A stretch of DNA of 64,000 bases from NCBI RefSeq assembly GCF_003589595.1, contig NW_020653713.1:2675551-2739550 (forward strand), in the 5' to 3' direction. This DNA is from Hyposmocoma kahamanoa (lineage: Eukaryota; Arthropoda; Insecta; Lepidoptera; Cosmopterigidae). Shown here piece after piece: positions 32,900-43,393 of the stretch (its first letter is position 1; the number at the start of each line of letters is the position of its first letter). Under the pieces are notes generated by a model, which saw nothing but the letters and a program-made list of their open reading frames with translations, made no database searches and was not told the DNA's origin. The translations under genes were made by a program, and so were the position numbers.

Positions 32900-33175
32900 A
32901 ATAATACCAAGTGACGGGATCAACAAGTCATGCGCCTAGACGTGTCGCTTACACGTCTATCCTTAACAATTGCAGTGCTACTCAGAGCTTCTAATAGCAA
33001 AAATCTTAAGTGCACTGCCACTGCGATCGTCACCCTTACACATAAGTTGACAAGTCCCATGTGTCTGTAATTTCACCAGCACCCTCCCAAACCGGAACAC
33101 AGTAATGCTCATGCCACTACTTGGCAGCAGAAATTGGTAAGGTGGAAGTACTTTCCTGGACGAACTCTATGACGG
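32900..33175 (-). mobile_element. Rep-A copy with local rearrangement
   Basis: It runs from AATACCAAGTGACGGG to ACTTTCCTGGACGAACTC. Near the tail side, TAGACGTGTCGCTTACACG includes a short inverted duplication (AGACGTGT and ACACGTCT) not seen in other copies. The head is clipped. Confidence 0.82.
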
Positions 33176-33599
33176 ACTTCTTGTGTACAATGAAATTGTT
33201 GAAAAATCCTTGTCAAAACTCACATGAATAGAATATATATTGAACTTGATGAAGTCCATTCTGCCGCCGTTTGTTGGAAGGGCCGTTGTGACAATAACTC
33301 GAAAACTGACAAAATAATGTTTAAAGAAATGAAATTAACAAAATATCTAAGTAAGTTCATAACAAAACCACATGGGAAAAATAAAAATAGTCACAGAACG
33401 GCCTTTTTTTACAGATCACGTCAGTATACATAATTTCTTTTTAATGTCACATGTTACATGTCACGTGCATTCAACTAACGGTGGCAGAATTCATATCATT
33501 GTCATAAACCGGTTATTCGTTCTACTGCCTTGTACAGTTTGTCTTTAAGGAAGGGTTAAATACCAATAACAACACTATTTCAGAAAAAAAAATCCATAC
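33176..33599. other. unassigned DNA
   Basis: The open frame 33224-33433 has no motif. Nothing else seen. Confidence 0.4.
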
Positions 33600-34225
33600 A
33601 GCGTTTGCACACTACGTCCTATTCGTTTCAGTTCCGAATCCGAGAATAGACGGTCCGAAATGTCACAGGGAACATTTTAGCTCTAGGTGTGTATATATTC
33701 TAAATCAGATGTGTGCACATTTTTATAGTAATAACTTAATGTCTCCTAAACAATTTGGTTTCACTCGGGGTCGCTTATATTTGATGCATGGGAAGTCTCA
33801 CATGATGCTATTGGTGTATTCTGTGACCTTTCCAAAGCTTTTGATTGTGTGCACCATGATACACTGGTCAGGAAACTTCGCCATTATGGTGTGGCGGGAC
33901 GTGATCTCGACCTTCTTAAATCGTATTTGCGTGGTAGGGTACAGAGGGTCGATGTTAACGGTACGAGATCATCAGGATCTACAATTAGCATGGAATCTGC
34001 CTTGCGAATGAGCGGTAGAGTTTAACCATTGTGACGATTTCAAGTGTAATAATGCTTACCTATGAAATAAAGATTATTTTGAATTTGAATTTGAATTATA
34101 AGCCATATTCGTATTTTCTCTTATTCGAATCGGACTTAGTCCACAAGCGACATCCGAAGTGGGTCCGAGTTTTCTAGATTTCTATAGTCTCGGATTTGGA
34201 ACGAATACGAAGCGAATGCTGCGCG
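33600..34225 (+). mobile_element. Rep-J foldback element split by a LINE insertion
   Basis: The left half (33600-33689) has TTCCGAATCCGAGAATAGAC and GGTCCGAAATGTCACAGGGA. The right half (34100-34222) has GAATCGGACTTAGTCCAC, GCGACATCCGAAGTGGGTCC and TCTCGGATTTGG. Joined in order these match the uninterrupted minus-strand copy at 45891-46058. The ends are approximate inverted repeats. The intervening 33690-34099 is a LINE. Confidence 0.75.
33690..34099 (+). pseudogene. LINE-M reverse-transcriptase fragment fused to its 3' end
   Basis: An early piece reads LMSPKQFGFTRGR (33739-33777). Then, in another frame from 33786, it reads GVFCDLSKAFDCVHHDTLV and LLKSYLRGRVQRVDVNG, the reverse-transcriptase palm around the first catalytic aspartate (FxDxxxAFDxV). 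The YxDD box and everything after it are gone. At about 33990 the sequence jumps straight into the family's 3' untranslated end (GAATCTGCCTTGCGAATGAG) and finishes in ATTTTGAATTTGAATTTG. The frameshift near 33780 also marks a small deletion. It is an internally deleted, dead copy sitting inside Rep-J. Confidence 0.85.
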
Positions 34226-34301
34226 CAAAAGCGCTTAGTAAGACCATGCCGCCTATGACCCTTTTACTACGTGCTTTGTTGTGTCCACAGTCTGCCACGC
34301 T

Positions 34302-34592
34302 TTGCGAAAGAGGTAGTCCAGGGAAGTACTGCCACCTTACCTATTTCTGCCGCTAAGCAGTAATGGGAACATTAATGCGTTCCGATTTGAAGGTTAAGGG
34401 TGCTGGTGGAATTACAGGCACATGGCACTTGTCAACTTATGCCTCAGTGTGACGGGCGCAGCGGCAGTGCCCCTCAGATCTTTGTGGTTTAAAGCTCTGA
34501 GTGGCACTGCAACTGTTATGGACAGGCGTGTTGCTTACCATCAGGCGCACGACTTGTTCGTTGTCCCGTTACAGTATCATAAAAAAAAACAT
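34302..34592 (+). mobile_element. Rep-A, long-subfamily copy
   Basis: Nearly complete; the first ~25 bp of the head are degraded. It shares subfamily-specific differences with 57656-57966 (AGTCCAG, CATGGCACTTGTCAAC, GTGTTGCTTACC, CGTTACAGTATCATAAAAA). Both copies continue into the same extra ~130 bp. Confidence 0.88.
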
Positions 34593-34721
34593 AAATCGCG
34601 CCCTTAGTACAAAAAACCTTGATCTGAAAACTGACATCGTTTCAGGAAAGAGGTTTCTACGTAGGTATTCTACGAACTTAAAATTGGTCGGTAACATGTT
34701 TATGCTTAATTAGCAGAACTA
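34593..34721 (+). repeat. 3' extension shared with the Rep-A copy at 57.7 kb
   Basis: CATAAATCGCGCCCTTAG, CTGAAAACTGACATCG and AAATTGGTCGGTAACATG recur in the same order at 57966-58097, directly after the A-run of the other long-subfamily copy. No other Rep-A copy here has it. It could be a 3' transduction or the true end of a longer element. Confidence 0.88.
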
Positions 34722-34727
34722 TACAAT

Positions 34728-34904
34728 TTCATGGGACTTGTCAACTTATGTGTCAGAGTGACGGCCGCAGTGGATGTCCCCCTTTAATCTTCGCGATTTA
34801 AAGCTCTGAGTAGTACTGCAACTGCTATGGGCAGAGGCGTGTAGTTTATCATCAGGCGTACGACTTGTCCGTCCCGTCACTAGATATTATAAAGAAAAAA
34901 AAAA
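34728..34904 (+). mobile_element. Rep-A copy, 5' truncated
   Basis: It begins at CATGGGACTTGTCAACTT and runs to CCGTCACTAGATATTATAAA and an A run. It follows the previous copy in the same orientation but is of a different subfamily. Confidence 0.85.
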
Positions 34905-34983
34905 CGTTGTCGATTGGCAATTTCACAAGGGTTGTCAATCCTCTTTAACAGCGATAGTGATCGCTTAAGTACATTAGAAATTA

Positions 34984-35062
34984 AAGCTATAATTCACCGC
35001 AGGGATTCGAACCGTCGTACTATTATTGAGAAACAATCGTTCTGCAACATCGCTACCACCTT
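34984..35062 (-). mobile_element. tRNA-like SINE head
   Basis: In the sense direction a perfect B box GGTTCGAATCC lies in ACGGTTCGAATCCCTGC. An A-box-like GGTAGCGATGTTGCAG is upstream. The spacing is longer than in a tRNA, so SINE or pseudogene is more likely. Confidence 0.45.
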
Positions 35063-35427
35063 ACAATGTCCGAAAATACTAAAGGCTTAAGGCAGAAGTT
35101 GGTGACTGCCCTGAAGAAATAGCGCGTGCTATCCATATCAGCTAGACTGTCACACGTCATAAACTTACATATTTCATAGTAAACAACTCCGATATAGGCA
35201 CGCTCATTCGTTGGTGCTATAAGGGTTATTTTGGCCACCGCCCCTTTGCTCGCATGGCCCAGTTATGCCCACTATGAACTCATAAATAATAGTTGATGCT
35301 CAAGAGGAATTATGAGTGTCGTGTGGAGCCATGAATGTGTTATGGCGCATACATTGCCGTCCCGTTTCAGTGTATTATAGGAGACTACTTTATTGCTGTT
35401 TATTATTCGTTTGTTATGGCTTTAGGC
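35063..35427. other. unassigned DNA
   Basis: Nothing recognised. The minus-strand frame 35238-35053 has no motif. Confidence 0.4.
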
Positions 35428-35655
35428 AGGTATCAAAGTAATCCGGGCGGCGTCGTGGTGAATGTTCACTGATCCCACGGCGCCGACTCAACCGGCGAGA
35501 GGGAAACCCGGGGGGGTTTTAGTGGGGTAGGCCTTCCAGTGTGGAGGGAGAGTCCCCACATAACCCCTGAGTCTCCCTGGGCTCAGGGGTATCCATAAAG
35601 ATTTCCCCCCCGTCAAAAAAAAAAAAAAAACAAAAAAAAAAGGTATCAAAGTAAT
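35428..35655 (+). mobile_element. poly(A) retroelement with 15-bp target duplication
   Basis: The GC-rich body (35443-35614) runs from CCGGGCGGCGTCGTGGTG to GATTTCCCCCCCGTC and ends in 16 A, one C and more A. It is bounded by the identical 15-mer AGGTATCAAAGTAAT at 35428-35442 and 35641-35655. This is a textbook target-primed insertion of a 5'-truncated LINE or a SINE. The perfect duplication and unbroken A-tail imply a young insertion. I cannot name the clade. Confidence 0.9.
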
Positions 35656-36439
35656 ATGTCCTTCAATTCTTGTAAAATATTTAGAGTTTAAATAAGGGAG
35701 TGATCATAATTATATATTAATGCCAATCGCCTTCTCATTTGGTGATCAGAAAAGTCATGCGATAAGAGGGAAAAAGACAAAACAACGCTTTTTCGCTTTC
35801 ATTACACGGTCATAAAGTTTTCTGACCAGCTTAGTGGATCCCGTCTCGATAAGTGCGCAGACTTCTTAAATCTTAAAAGATTAAGCCCATAGGCTTCACG
35901 ATGGGAGGACACAGTAAAACATTTCAGTCTAAAGTACTTTATTTCTATATTGGTGAATCAGGTACATTTCTTGCAAGTAATAGGACTTAGAAAGTCTAAA
36001 TTGGCGGGGGATTGAGTTCCGCTTAAAAAGAATTTAAGTAAGTAAGTAAGTAAACATCTATCTGACGGTGAATCTAACAACATATTCCAAGGAATCAATT
36101 TTCTTTCAAACTGACCCACTTCCGTTTAGCTATCAATAGTTTCTCGTGCTAGTTCGTAAACTCGGTGCACGCGAGCAAATTTTTCACCACCCTCTGTAAG
36201 CGCTTTGTTGAAAATGCATCATGCATTTTTCGCTGGATCTTAATTTTTAAGTCTTACTTTGCTGGAGTTATGAAATGGAACTAATAACGGAATTTATACA
36301 AAACACACCGTTTCCAACGTGATATGATTCTTAATTAGCTCAAACGAACAAACAACTCAAAGAAAGAGTTACAGATGCGAGACATTTGCCAATTTTGTAT
36401 ATAAATGTTGAATATAGCAAAGAAAAGTATGAAAATACG
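35656..36439. other. unassigned DNA
   Basis: A short TAAG array lies at 36036-36052. I see no gene. Confidence 0.45.
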
Positions 36440-36732
36440 CTGTCGAAGTGAGAGACTTGCGCGTTAGGTATGCAAGGTGTTACTTTTAAAGATAGAATGC
36501 GCAACAGTGTAGCTAGAGAGCGTTGTGGTGTGAAATGCGATGTAGGGAGTACAATAGAAATGTGAATGCTTCGATAGTTTGGTCCTGTAGAAAAGACGTT
36601 TGGAGATCAATGTGTGTAGAAACGTGGAGAGATGTAGCATTTGGTGTATTTTATGATTAGTTTGGAGATGTCTTTAAAAACGAAAAGGTTAAAAGTACCA
36701 AGAATAATTTGGACATGTATGAGGAGCCTAAT
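36440..36732 (+). pseudogene. LINE ORF2 fragment
   Basis: The frame from about 36466 reads GMQGVTFKDRMRNSVARERC and then GVKCDVGSTIEM, a stop, and M-L-R ... FGPVEKT. This corresponds to the region downstream of the reverse-transcriptase core in a common lepidopteran LINE (CGV..KDR.RNS..RERCGVK, LRWFGHVEK motifs). Two in-frame stops interrupt it. The neighbouring sequence to 36732 shows only hints of the rest. Confidence 0.65.
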
Positions 36733-36945
36733 TCAAACTCAAACAATGTTTATTGTATGTAAATTACATTTGAAATCGTCAAATTGGTTAAAATTTGCTA
36801 CTCATTCGTAATGTAGATGTCCCTGAGAAGAATGAACAAGAAACTCTAAGGGTTGCTCTTGTAAACATTTGTACACGTTAATCATTTACAATGTATATGT
36901 TTCAACTAGATCGAGACAATCTGCAAGAGCTAAACGAGTCGCTAT
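36733..36945 (-). mobile_element. LINE-M 3' end, minus strand
   Basis: In the sense direction it reads CGACTCGTTTAGCTCTTGC, GATTGTCTCGATCTAG, GTGTACAAATGTTT and GAGTTTCTTGTTCATTC. It is colinear with 4495-4675 and 40978-41166. The tail is worn. Confidence 0.7.
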
Positions 36946-37071
36946 GGATTTAATAAGAGTGGAGAAGTCCAGGACGTTTGTTAAAAGCGCAGTGGAGGTG
37001 TGGTCTCTCCCTCAGTGGAAGGCAGGCGTAAAAAATATTTTTTACTTTTATAAACACAAGATTCTCGCTTG

Positions 37072-37165
37072 ACCTCAATTACACCTGATGTTAAGCTATG
37101 ATGTGATTGACGATGGCATGCGCTTGCCAAAAAAATGCCTGTTCACTTTAGTCTTCAATAGCCTT
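37072..37165 (-). pseudogene. non-LTR retrotransposon extreme C-terminus, minus strand
   Basis: In the sense direction it reads GLLKTKVNRHFFGKRMPSS followed by a LNIR-like end, matching the last residues of the LINE at 50284-50445 (LGLLKARVNRHFLGKRVPSS). Only the terminal ~90 bp are kept. Confidence 0.65.
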
Positions 37166-37369
37166 ATTCATTATTCAGGGTAAGTAATAAAGGGTGGAAG
37201 GCTTACCATTAACCTAAATAATACTTTGCGGCTATAATTACTAACTTCAATTATAGCCAAAGGTGTTCTACAGATAAACTAATATACATCACTTCTTAAT
37301 AGTTTAGTAAGGATTACTAGTGATGCAGTAGATGGTTTATAAGGGTCATTACTCAATTAAAAAGCAATA

Positions 37370-37460
37370 ACCGTGGTAGCCTAATAGTTTGACCTACCGC
37401 CTCTTAAGTAGAGGATCGAGGGTTCGAATCCGAGGTGCACCTCTGTTATTCAGTTTTATA
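37370..37460 (+). mobile_element. tRNA-derived SINE head
   Basis: GGTAGCCTAATAGTTTGACC (A-box-like), then CCTCTTAAGTAGAGG (a self-pairing anticodon-arm-like block) and GGGTTCGAATCCG (B box). The tRNA-like order is clear, but the acceptor ends do not pair. Body sequence follows for an unknown length. Confidence 0.55.
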
Positions 37461-37947
37461 ATATTTCTATTCAGCGCAGCAAGGACACAGCTGATTGAAT
37501 AAATTTTAAACAGTTCTGCACAGTAATTTTATCAACGTAAAAATTGAACGCGACAAACGATATGAAAAGAAACTTTAAAAAAAAAAAATTGATATATATA
37601 AATTATTGGAATAAGGTGAGGAGAACATTTTTAATACAGTTCAATACAAGAGAGTAATTAGAAATACGTAAATAATTTAATGTAATAACTAATTTAACGT
37701 AAAATATGTAAAAAAATCCTGAAATTTTTTGGTTCATCGTTATCGCGGCGATAATTAAACGACAAAGATAGCTATACACGTAATTTCATATCGTTTCATA
37801 TCGTCACCCGGTTGAACCTGAGTCTAAAAGCTGCTGGACCGGGGAGAACTGTGCTCCGCGCCACATAACGGTGTACGCATCTCCGCGCCGGAGTGCGGGG
37901 CGCATGATCCGTTGTCCAGCACTCCGCTGTGTGGTGCGGGGCAGTGT
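37461..37947. other. unassigned DNA
   Basis: AT-rich until 37800, then a short GC-rich patch (37820-37945) with repeated CGCGCC/GTGCGGGGC motifs. No family identified. Confidence 0.4.
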
Positions 37948-38155
37948 AACGCACACACTCAATATAGCCCCGCACTAGGGAAGCCCGGTGTCGCGAGTGT
38001 CATGGATACACACATACACAACCAGAAATTACACCCAAACTCACGAGAAAAATAAATGTAAACCATACAAATATTTCTTCCGGCCCGGGAATCAAACCTG
38101 GGATATCTCCGTGGCAGTCCGGCATGGTAACCTTTCAGCCACGGAGGCAGTTTCA
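37948..38155 (-). mobile_element. Rep-C tRNA-derived SINE
   Basis: The best-kept copy beside 10045-10272. In the sense direction it reads CTCCGTGGCTGAAAGGTTAC (A box region), CCCAGGTTTGATTCCCGGG (B-box with one change), TTTGTATGGTTTAC, CTCGTGAGTTTGGGTG, then the TG-rich 3' part. Confidence 0.82.
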
Positions 38156-38201
38156 TAATCGCCTAACAGTGAAAGTGTTGACTCAATCACTTAGGAAGCA
38201 A

Positions 38202-39239
38202 TACACAGGGTGTAAATTTGAGATGGGGCAGCAAGGCTAGCTACCTTAATCGTTGTAGTTACAGGAAAACGGTTCTAGAAGATTATCCATGAATTTTGAA
38301 AATATCTTCAAAATAATCTAAGAAAATATCTGATTGGCATTCACAGATTCTGAAAAAATGGTACAGTCAGCAAGATAAAAGGCAATTTTTACAAAACTTT
38401 TTTTTATGCCATTGGATCCGGTCTCTGTTAAGGATCAATAGTCTCTGTGGGACCAACTGAAGTAAGAGTACTCGAAATGTCAGAAATCGGAAAAAACTTT
38501 TTACCATACATTTTGTAGAGACATATTTAGTCATTCTAAGTAGACATAATCAGTTATTCTAGGTAGTTATTCCGCAAAGAGCAAGTAGCGTGAAATTCTA
38601 CTCGGATGAATTCCATTGAAAATTGCTGCAAAAGCGTCTTTCAATTCTTAAACACTGTTGTATTTAAAAAAAAATTTCATTTCTTACATAGCCCCAAAGA
38701 AAAATCAAGGTACGTCAGATCAGGACTGCGCGGTGGCCATTTGATAGGACCATGTGTTCCAATTCATTTGTTTGCACACTTGAGAACATTTTGATTAAAA
38801 ATCATCTTAAAAGTGACAATTCTCTATTAACCAAACAAAACAAAACTGTTCCAAATTTAAAAAATAGTGATATGATTATAACTTGGTTTTACTTAAGTCT
38901 TATTTGTAGAGTAGCGGCCAGTTTCGTTTCTAACAAAAACTTTTGATATAAAATGTGTGGTAAAAAGTTTATTGCGATTTCGGACAATTCGAGTACTCTT
39001 ATATCGGTTGGTCCCATAGAGACTTTTGATCCTCACCAGAGACCGGATCGAATGGCATAGAAAAAGGTATTGTAAAAATTGCCTTTTATCTTGCTGGCTG
39101 TACCATTTTTTCAAAATCTGTGAATGCCAATAATCATATTTTCGAAATTCATATATAGTCTTCTAGAACCGTTTTCTTGTAACTACAGAGATTAAGGTAG
39201 TTGGCCTTGCAGCCCCGTCTCAACTATACACCCTGTATA
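38202..39239 (-). mobile_element. DNA transposon relic with ~300-bp inverted arms
   Basis: The left arm (about 38204-38516) and the right arm (about 38945-39237) are inverted copies of each other with roughly 85% identity by eye. They end in CACAGGGTGT and ACACCCTGTA and are flanked by TA, as in Tc1/mariner-type insertions. Between the arms, the minus strand reads IGTHGPIKWPPRSPDLTYLD (about 38756-38697), the WPPRSPDL block typical of that superfamily's transposases, with stops on both sides. Both arms read KKWYSQQDKRQF outward-in, which looks like the transposase N-terminus duplicated in inverted orientation. No intact transposase. Confidence 0.78.
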
Positions 39240-39289
39240 AGTAACATTGAGGATTAACGTGCTGTTATAACCCAACCTAATATGGGTAT

Positions 39290-39690
39290 TTTTTATTTAT
39301 TTATTTATTTCTTTATTTATATTCAGGTTACTGAGACCCATAGATACATACCTTACATGTATATAAAAAAAAAAAAAATTCTAACATACATAACAATATA
39401 AAATAACACTATTACTAATTTAACACGTATTTAGGTTGTCGGCGACGTGTGGCGCCATCTGGTGTCAGGCAACCGGCCACGGAATCGCCGGTATAGGACA
39501 CCCTTCGGCCAGAACTCCTCCTTCATGAAGGTCGACAGATGTTCGGTCGGCACTCTCACCACAAACGAATTAAAGTTCACGTAGTGGCGGGACTCCAACC
39601 GCTCGACCCTCAGGGTGTATTTGGATTTCAACCTGATGTACTCCACTATCTCCTCAGATTTCGTGGAGTAATTTTGCAATAATTAAGTAA
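39290..39690 (-). pseudogene. retroelement protein C-terminus with AAAT-type tail
   Basis: The minus-strand frame (39679-39431) reads KSKYTLRVERLESRHYVNFN, then SFVVRVPTEHLSTF, FWPKGVLYRRFRGRLP, and stops. From memory this resembles the end of ORF1-like proteins, often with PHD fingers, carried by lepidopteran retroelements. The 3' side (39430 to 39290) ends in a sense-strand AAAT/AAATA array. No start and no N-terminal domain remain. Confidence 0.55.
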
Positions 39691-40771
39691 TAATTTTGCA
39701 AAGGTTGATATTACTATTAAAGCCGTATTTTTCCATAATGCAATGTGCAAGTTTTCACTTTTTGCGTAAGCCTTAAATCAAGCCAGTTAGACATTGGCAC
39801 TCGTAAAGAGCGGTACATCGCTCCGGGAATCGGGAAGTCAGTTAGTTATATATTGAGTGTAATTTTCTGCAATAAATCGGGTGTTGGGAAGTTAGTTCTT
39901 TTTTTAAAAAGACAAATCGGAACGGCCGCCTAACAGTGCGGTGTGAATACGATTCTTAAAAATTTTCACGATAGAAAAAAAAAACAGAAACTTACCTCGA
40001 AATTTTACAAGAAAACCCTTGTATTCAATAGGTTCTTTACATATATATCAATGATTTTTTTTATTAGCTGAATTAAATAGAACATGACATACATTTTTCA
40101 AACGTATTTAATTTCGTTGGTAAAAAAATACATTCCGAAATAAAGCCAGTGTCCCTCCCGCTCGAACCAATCATATTATTATTATACCGTATTAATACGA
40201 GATTTTTTTTACTGTAGCTGAAGTATGTAGTTTCGACGCTTACTTACGTCTTAACCAATATTATTCCGGCGCCGTCATGCTTCTTAGTCAAAGTAGCCAA
40301 ATACTACTGGTTGGTATAACCAAACCTCCAACGCTTTTCTTCGCTCCGCTTTCGTAGATAATGGGCCTTACGAACATTAACTCGCTATCTAGTTTGACCC
40401 GCCGTAATCTTATTACGAATAACCTCGTTAATGTTAATATTATGTCTTAATGCTTTATTAAGCAATTTACTCGTAAACTTGTGGGTAATTTGGAGGTCAG
40501 AGTTTTAATAGCCTTTATTCCAAAGCTAAACGGTATTGTATTACAATGATTGCCGAGACAGAAAGGTCTCGATACGGCAATATGGTTCCCACTTTTCAGA
40601 AACAATAAAAACCGTTTTCCGAAAGTTGACTTTTTCGCTGAGTGCAGTTTTGCTTTCGTACAAAATCGAAACATTGATTTGTTTAATAAACTAAATGTAT
40701 GCGATTTAAATCCGAAAAAATTTTTTCAAGTCCGATATTAGCAGAAATCTCAACAAACAAGCTAATTTACT
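39691..40771. other. unassigned DNA
   Basis: No family and no motif. It is slightly more balanced between 40150 and 40700. Confidence 0.4.
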
Positions 40772-40857
40772 GTTCAAACTACCGCTAGGCGGTAGAAATG
40801 GGTAAGATGACAGTACATCCTTGGACGAGTCTCTTTCATAAGGAGCTTTAGCGCTAG
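40772..40857 (-). mobile_element. Rep-A head fragment, minus strand
   Basis: CGGTAGAAATGGGTAAG, CAGTACATCCTTGGACG and CTCTTTCATAAGGAGC match the first third of Rep-A. Confidence 0.7.
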
Positions 40858-40977
40858 TATAACTGTCCCTGTAAACCTAGATAAACGTGTCGCGTCTATA
40901 CTAATCGTTTTGATAGGCGTTCTGTGACAATCTATGTCAAAGTGATATAAATTTGTGGTTGTAGTTTCATTGTACTT

Positions 40978-41166
40978 AGTTTTTTTACATTAAATTTTTT
41001 GTAAATGTTATTTACAAAGAGCAACCCCTAGAGTTTCTTGCTCATTCTTCTCAGGGGAATCTGCCTTACGAATGAGCGGTAGAGTTTAACCATTGTGACG
41101 ATTTCAAGTGTAATAATGCTTACCTATGAAAAAAAGATTATTTTGAATTTGAATTTGAATTTGAAT
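40978..41166 (+). mobile_element. LINE-M 3' end with TTTGAAT tail
   Basis: Clean 3' terminus: GAGTTTCTTGCTCATTC, GGAATCTGCCTTACGAATGA, GTGACGATTTCAAGTG, ending in four TTTGAAT-like units. It defines the true 3' end of the family seen at 33990-34098. No protein part. Confidence 0.8.
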
Positions 41167-41424
41167 AGAATTAGATAAAACGTAAACAAAGAACAGCTAT
41201 CGTAAACCGTGTTTCTTCGGTCAACAAAATTACAGTAAAGTAAAATATCGTGAGAATTGATGACAAATGCCATTCACAAATGACACGAGAATGTTATTAT
41301 TTAAAAAAAGTTTCCATTTAATGTTTGTAAGCTCTGTTCCTTAAAGTATTTTAAAGTGCAAGTAATTGAAATGGATTAAGTACGTAAAGATGGTAAATTC
41401 TCGTTAATTTTTTTTTTTTATAAT

Positions 41425-41570
41425 AGTAGTAGTACCACTCAGAGCTTAAATCGCAAAGATCTGAGGGGCATTGTCCCTGTGCCAGAACTCAGTAATGCTC
41501 ACACTACTGCTCAAAAGCGGCAGTACTTCCCTGGACGAATTCTTTCACAAGGACCTCTACTGCTACTAAT
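41425..41570 (-). mobile_element. Rep-A copy with large internal deletion
   Basis: Tail-side ACCACTCAGAGCTTAAATC is joined after about 50 bp to CCAGAACTCAGTAATGC, and the copy then runs to the head GGACCTCTACTGCTACTAA. About half the element is missing. Confidence 0.8.
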
Positions 41571-42308
41571 GGATAATATTTTTTTAATTTGACGTTTTTT
41601 TGTTTTACATTTTACTTTATTAATTTCTGTATTGCCTTGACATGAATTTTTGTTACTATTTGTGATTAATGTACTATTACTTCTCTGACATTTTTTATTT
41701 TTTTATTTTGTAGTATTTTGACTTTTACAACTGTTGCGTCTAGATATACTCTGTTAGCAATATGTTTGTACAATAATTGAATAAATGAATTATGAATTAT
41801 AATATTACGAGTAAAATAACGTAATAATTACATAGGGGTACAATTATGTAGGCAACGCAACTGGACTGAATAAAATGGCGTCTGATAAAAGACACAAAAT
41901 TTCCTTGTGTGTAATGCTGAGAGAACCACGAAGTTTACAGATGATTGAAATTTTGAGCTAAGCATCTATTTTCATCTTTTACTGTCCACGGAGATTATGT
42001 AGTCACTTTCAATTTCTAGCTTTTCAGATACGTAGAGTCGCAACTATCTGGTACGTGTTGGGTACGACTTTAGTGCGGTTTGTGTGCGAATGTGGAATAG
42101 TCATTTCATTTTATGACAAACCATCTATGCTAATGAACTTTCAAAATGAGACGCGGTAATGTTGAGCTCCAGTGTTTTAGTTTTAGGTCAGGAACGTAAT
42201 CGTAGATTCGTAGCGGGGAATTGCTATCCCATCTACGCTTTATAATTGTACATTACGTTCGCATAATGTTTTAAAAGCGTGTAAGATAAAGAGGTTTTTT
42301 TTTTCACG
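41571..42308. other. unassigned AT-rich DNA
   Basis: Nothing recognised. Confidence 0.4.
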
Positions 42309-42594
42309 ATACCAAGTGCCGGAACGGATAAGTAGTGTGATTAGTGTAAAGCGAGATGCCTGTCCATGGCAGTTGTAGTAAAGCTCAGAGTTTTAAATCG
42401 AGAAGATCTGAGGTATAATGCCATTACACCTGTCACCATGAGACAATATATGGAAAGTCCCATGCGCCTGTAATTTCTCCAGCACCCTCGCCCTTCAAAA
42501 CCGGAACGCAGTAATGCTCACATTACGGCTTGGAGGCAGAAATAGGTAAAGTACTTCCCTGGACGGACTCTTTCACAAGGATCTCTTCTACTAC
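42309..42594 (-). mobile_element. Rep-A copy, full length
   Basis: It runs from poly-T (42296-42303) and GATACCAAGTGCCGG to GGATCTCTTCTACTAC. The interior is complete though diverged, and the first hairpin has one mismatch. Confidence 0.86.
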
Positions 42595-43393
42595 AAGTCT
42601 TCTCAAACATATATAGCGAATAAATTATATAGGGGCTAAGATGCTACAACAGACCTACAGACAGACATACACTGACAAAGGTTTTCAAGCGTTTCCCCGA
42701 GCAAATGACCTTGAGCATTCGGGCCCCTCTCACCGCACTACACCTCTACAATCTTTCGTAAAACTACTCACGCCAGCTAGCGAATGATGCAAGCAGCAGC
42801 AAGTTACGAGTCATACGGGGGACGTTCTAATAACATCGAAAATAGTTTTTTAACCCTTATGGTGGATCACAAATTAAAGACATAAGTAACTTCTTTTTTT
42901 TCACGTCGTGGCTTAAGAAATAATGTCTGGTTAGTCGAAATGTGCATCAAAATTTGAAAACGGTCAGCATTTGACCGTTTCCTTCATCATACATTTTATA
43001 AATAAACAAAATTAAGAAAAGAATTCGGATTAAATGGTCTGTTCTAAAAATAAAAACGAGTTGTAATCGACATCTGTATTAATTAGTCCGTCCGTGCATA
43101 GCGGCATATCGATTTGGTTCGAGACAGAGAGCCCTCCATGATTGATTAATCGACGCTTGTCGGCGATCGGCGATCGGCTTAATTGAAAAGTCAACGTCTC
43201 GATTCGCTCACTCGATTACGACCCGATGTGTGCCCTAATTCGTTACTCGTTCCACACTCGATAATTAGTAATCTCGACAGGTTTGTTATTAGAATACGGA
43301 TAATCGAATGTCACAACACTACATCGGAGGAGTGTCGTTAGTTTATGGTTTCTTGTATGTTATATACTTAATGCGTTAGATTTCCTGGTTTTT
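42595..43393. other. unassigned DNA
   Basis: The motif CGGCGATCGGCGATCGG at 43163-43179 is a short tandem repeat. No gene or family seen. Confidence 0.4.

Noticed and set aside
34422..34607. Similar small proteins at 20056, 34422 and 57797
   Set aside because: They are the same frame read through different Rep-A copies. Other copies break the frame, so there is no evidence of a protein.
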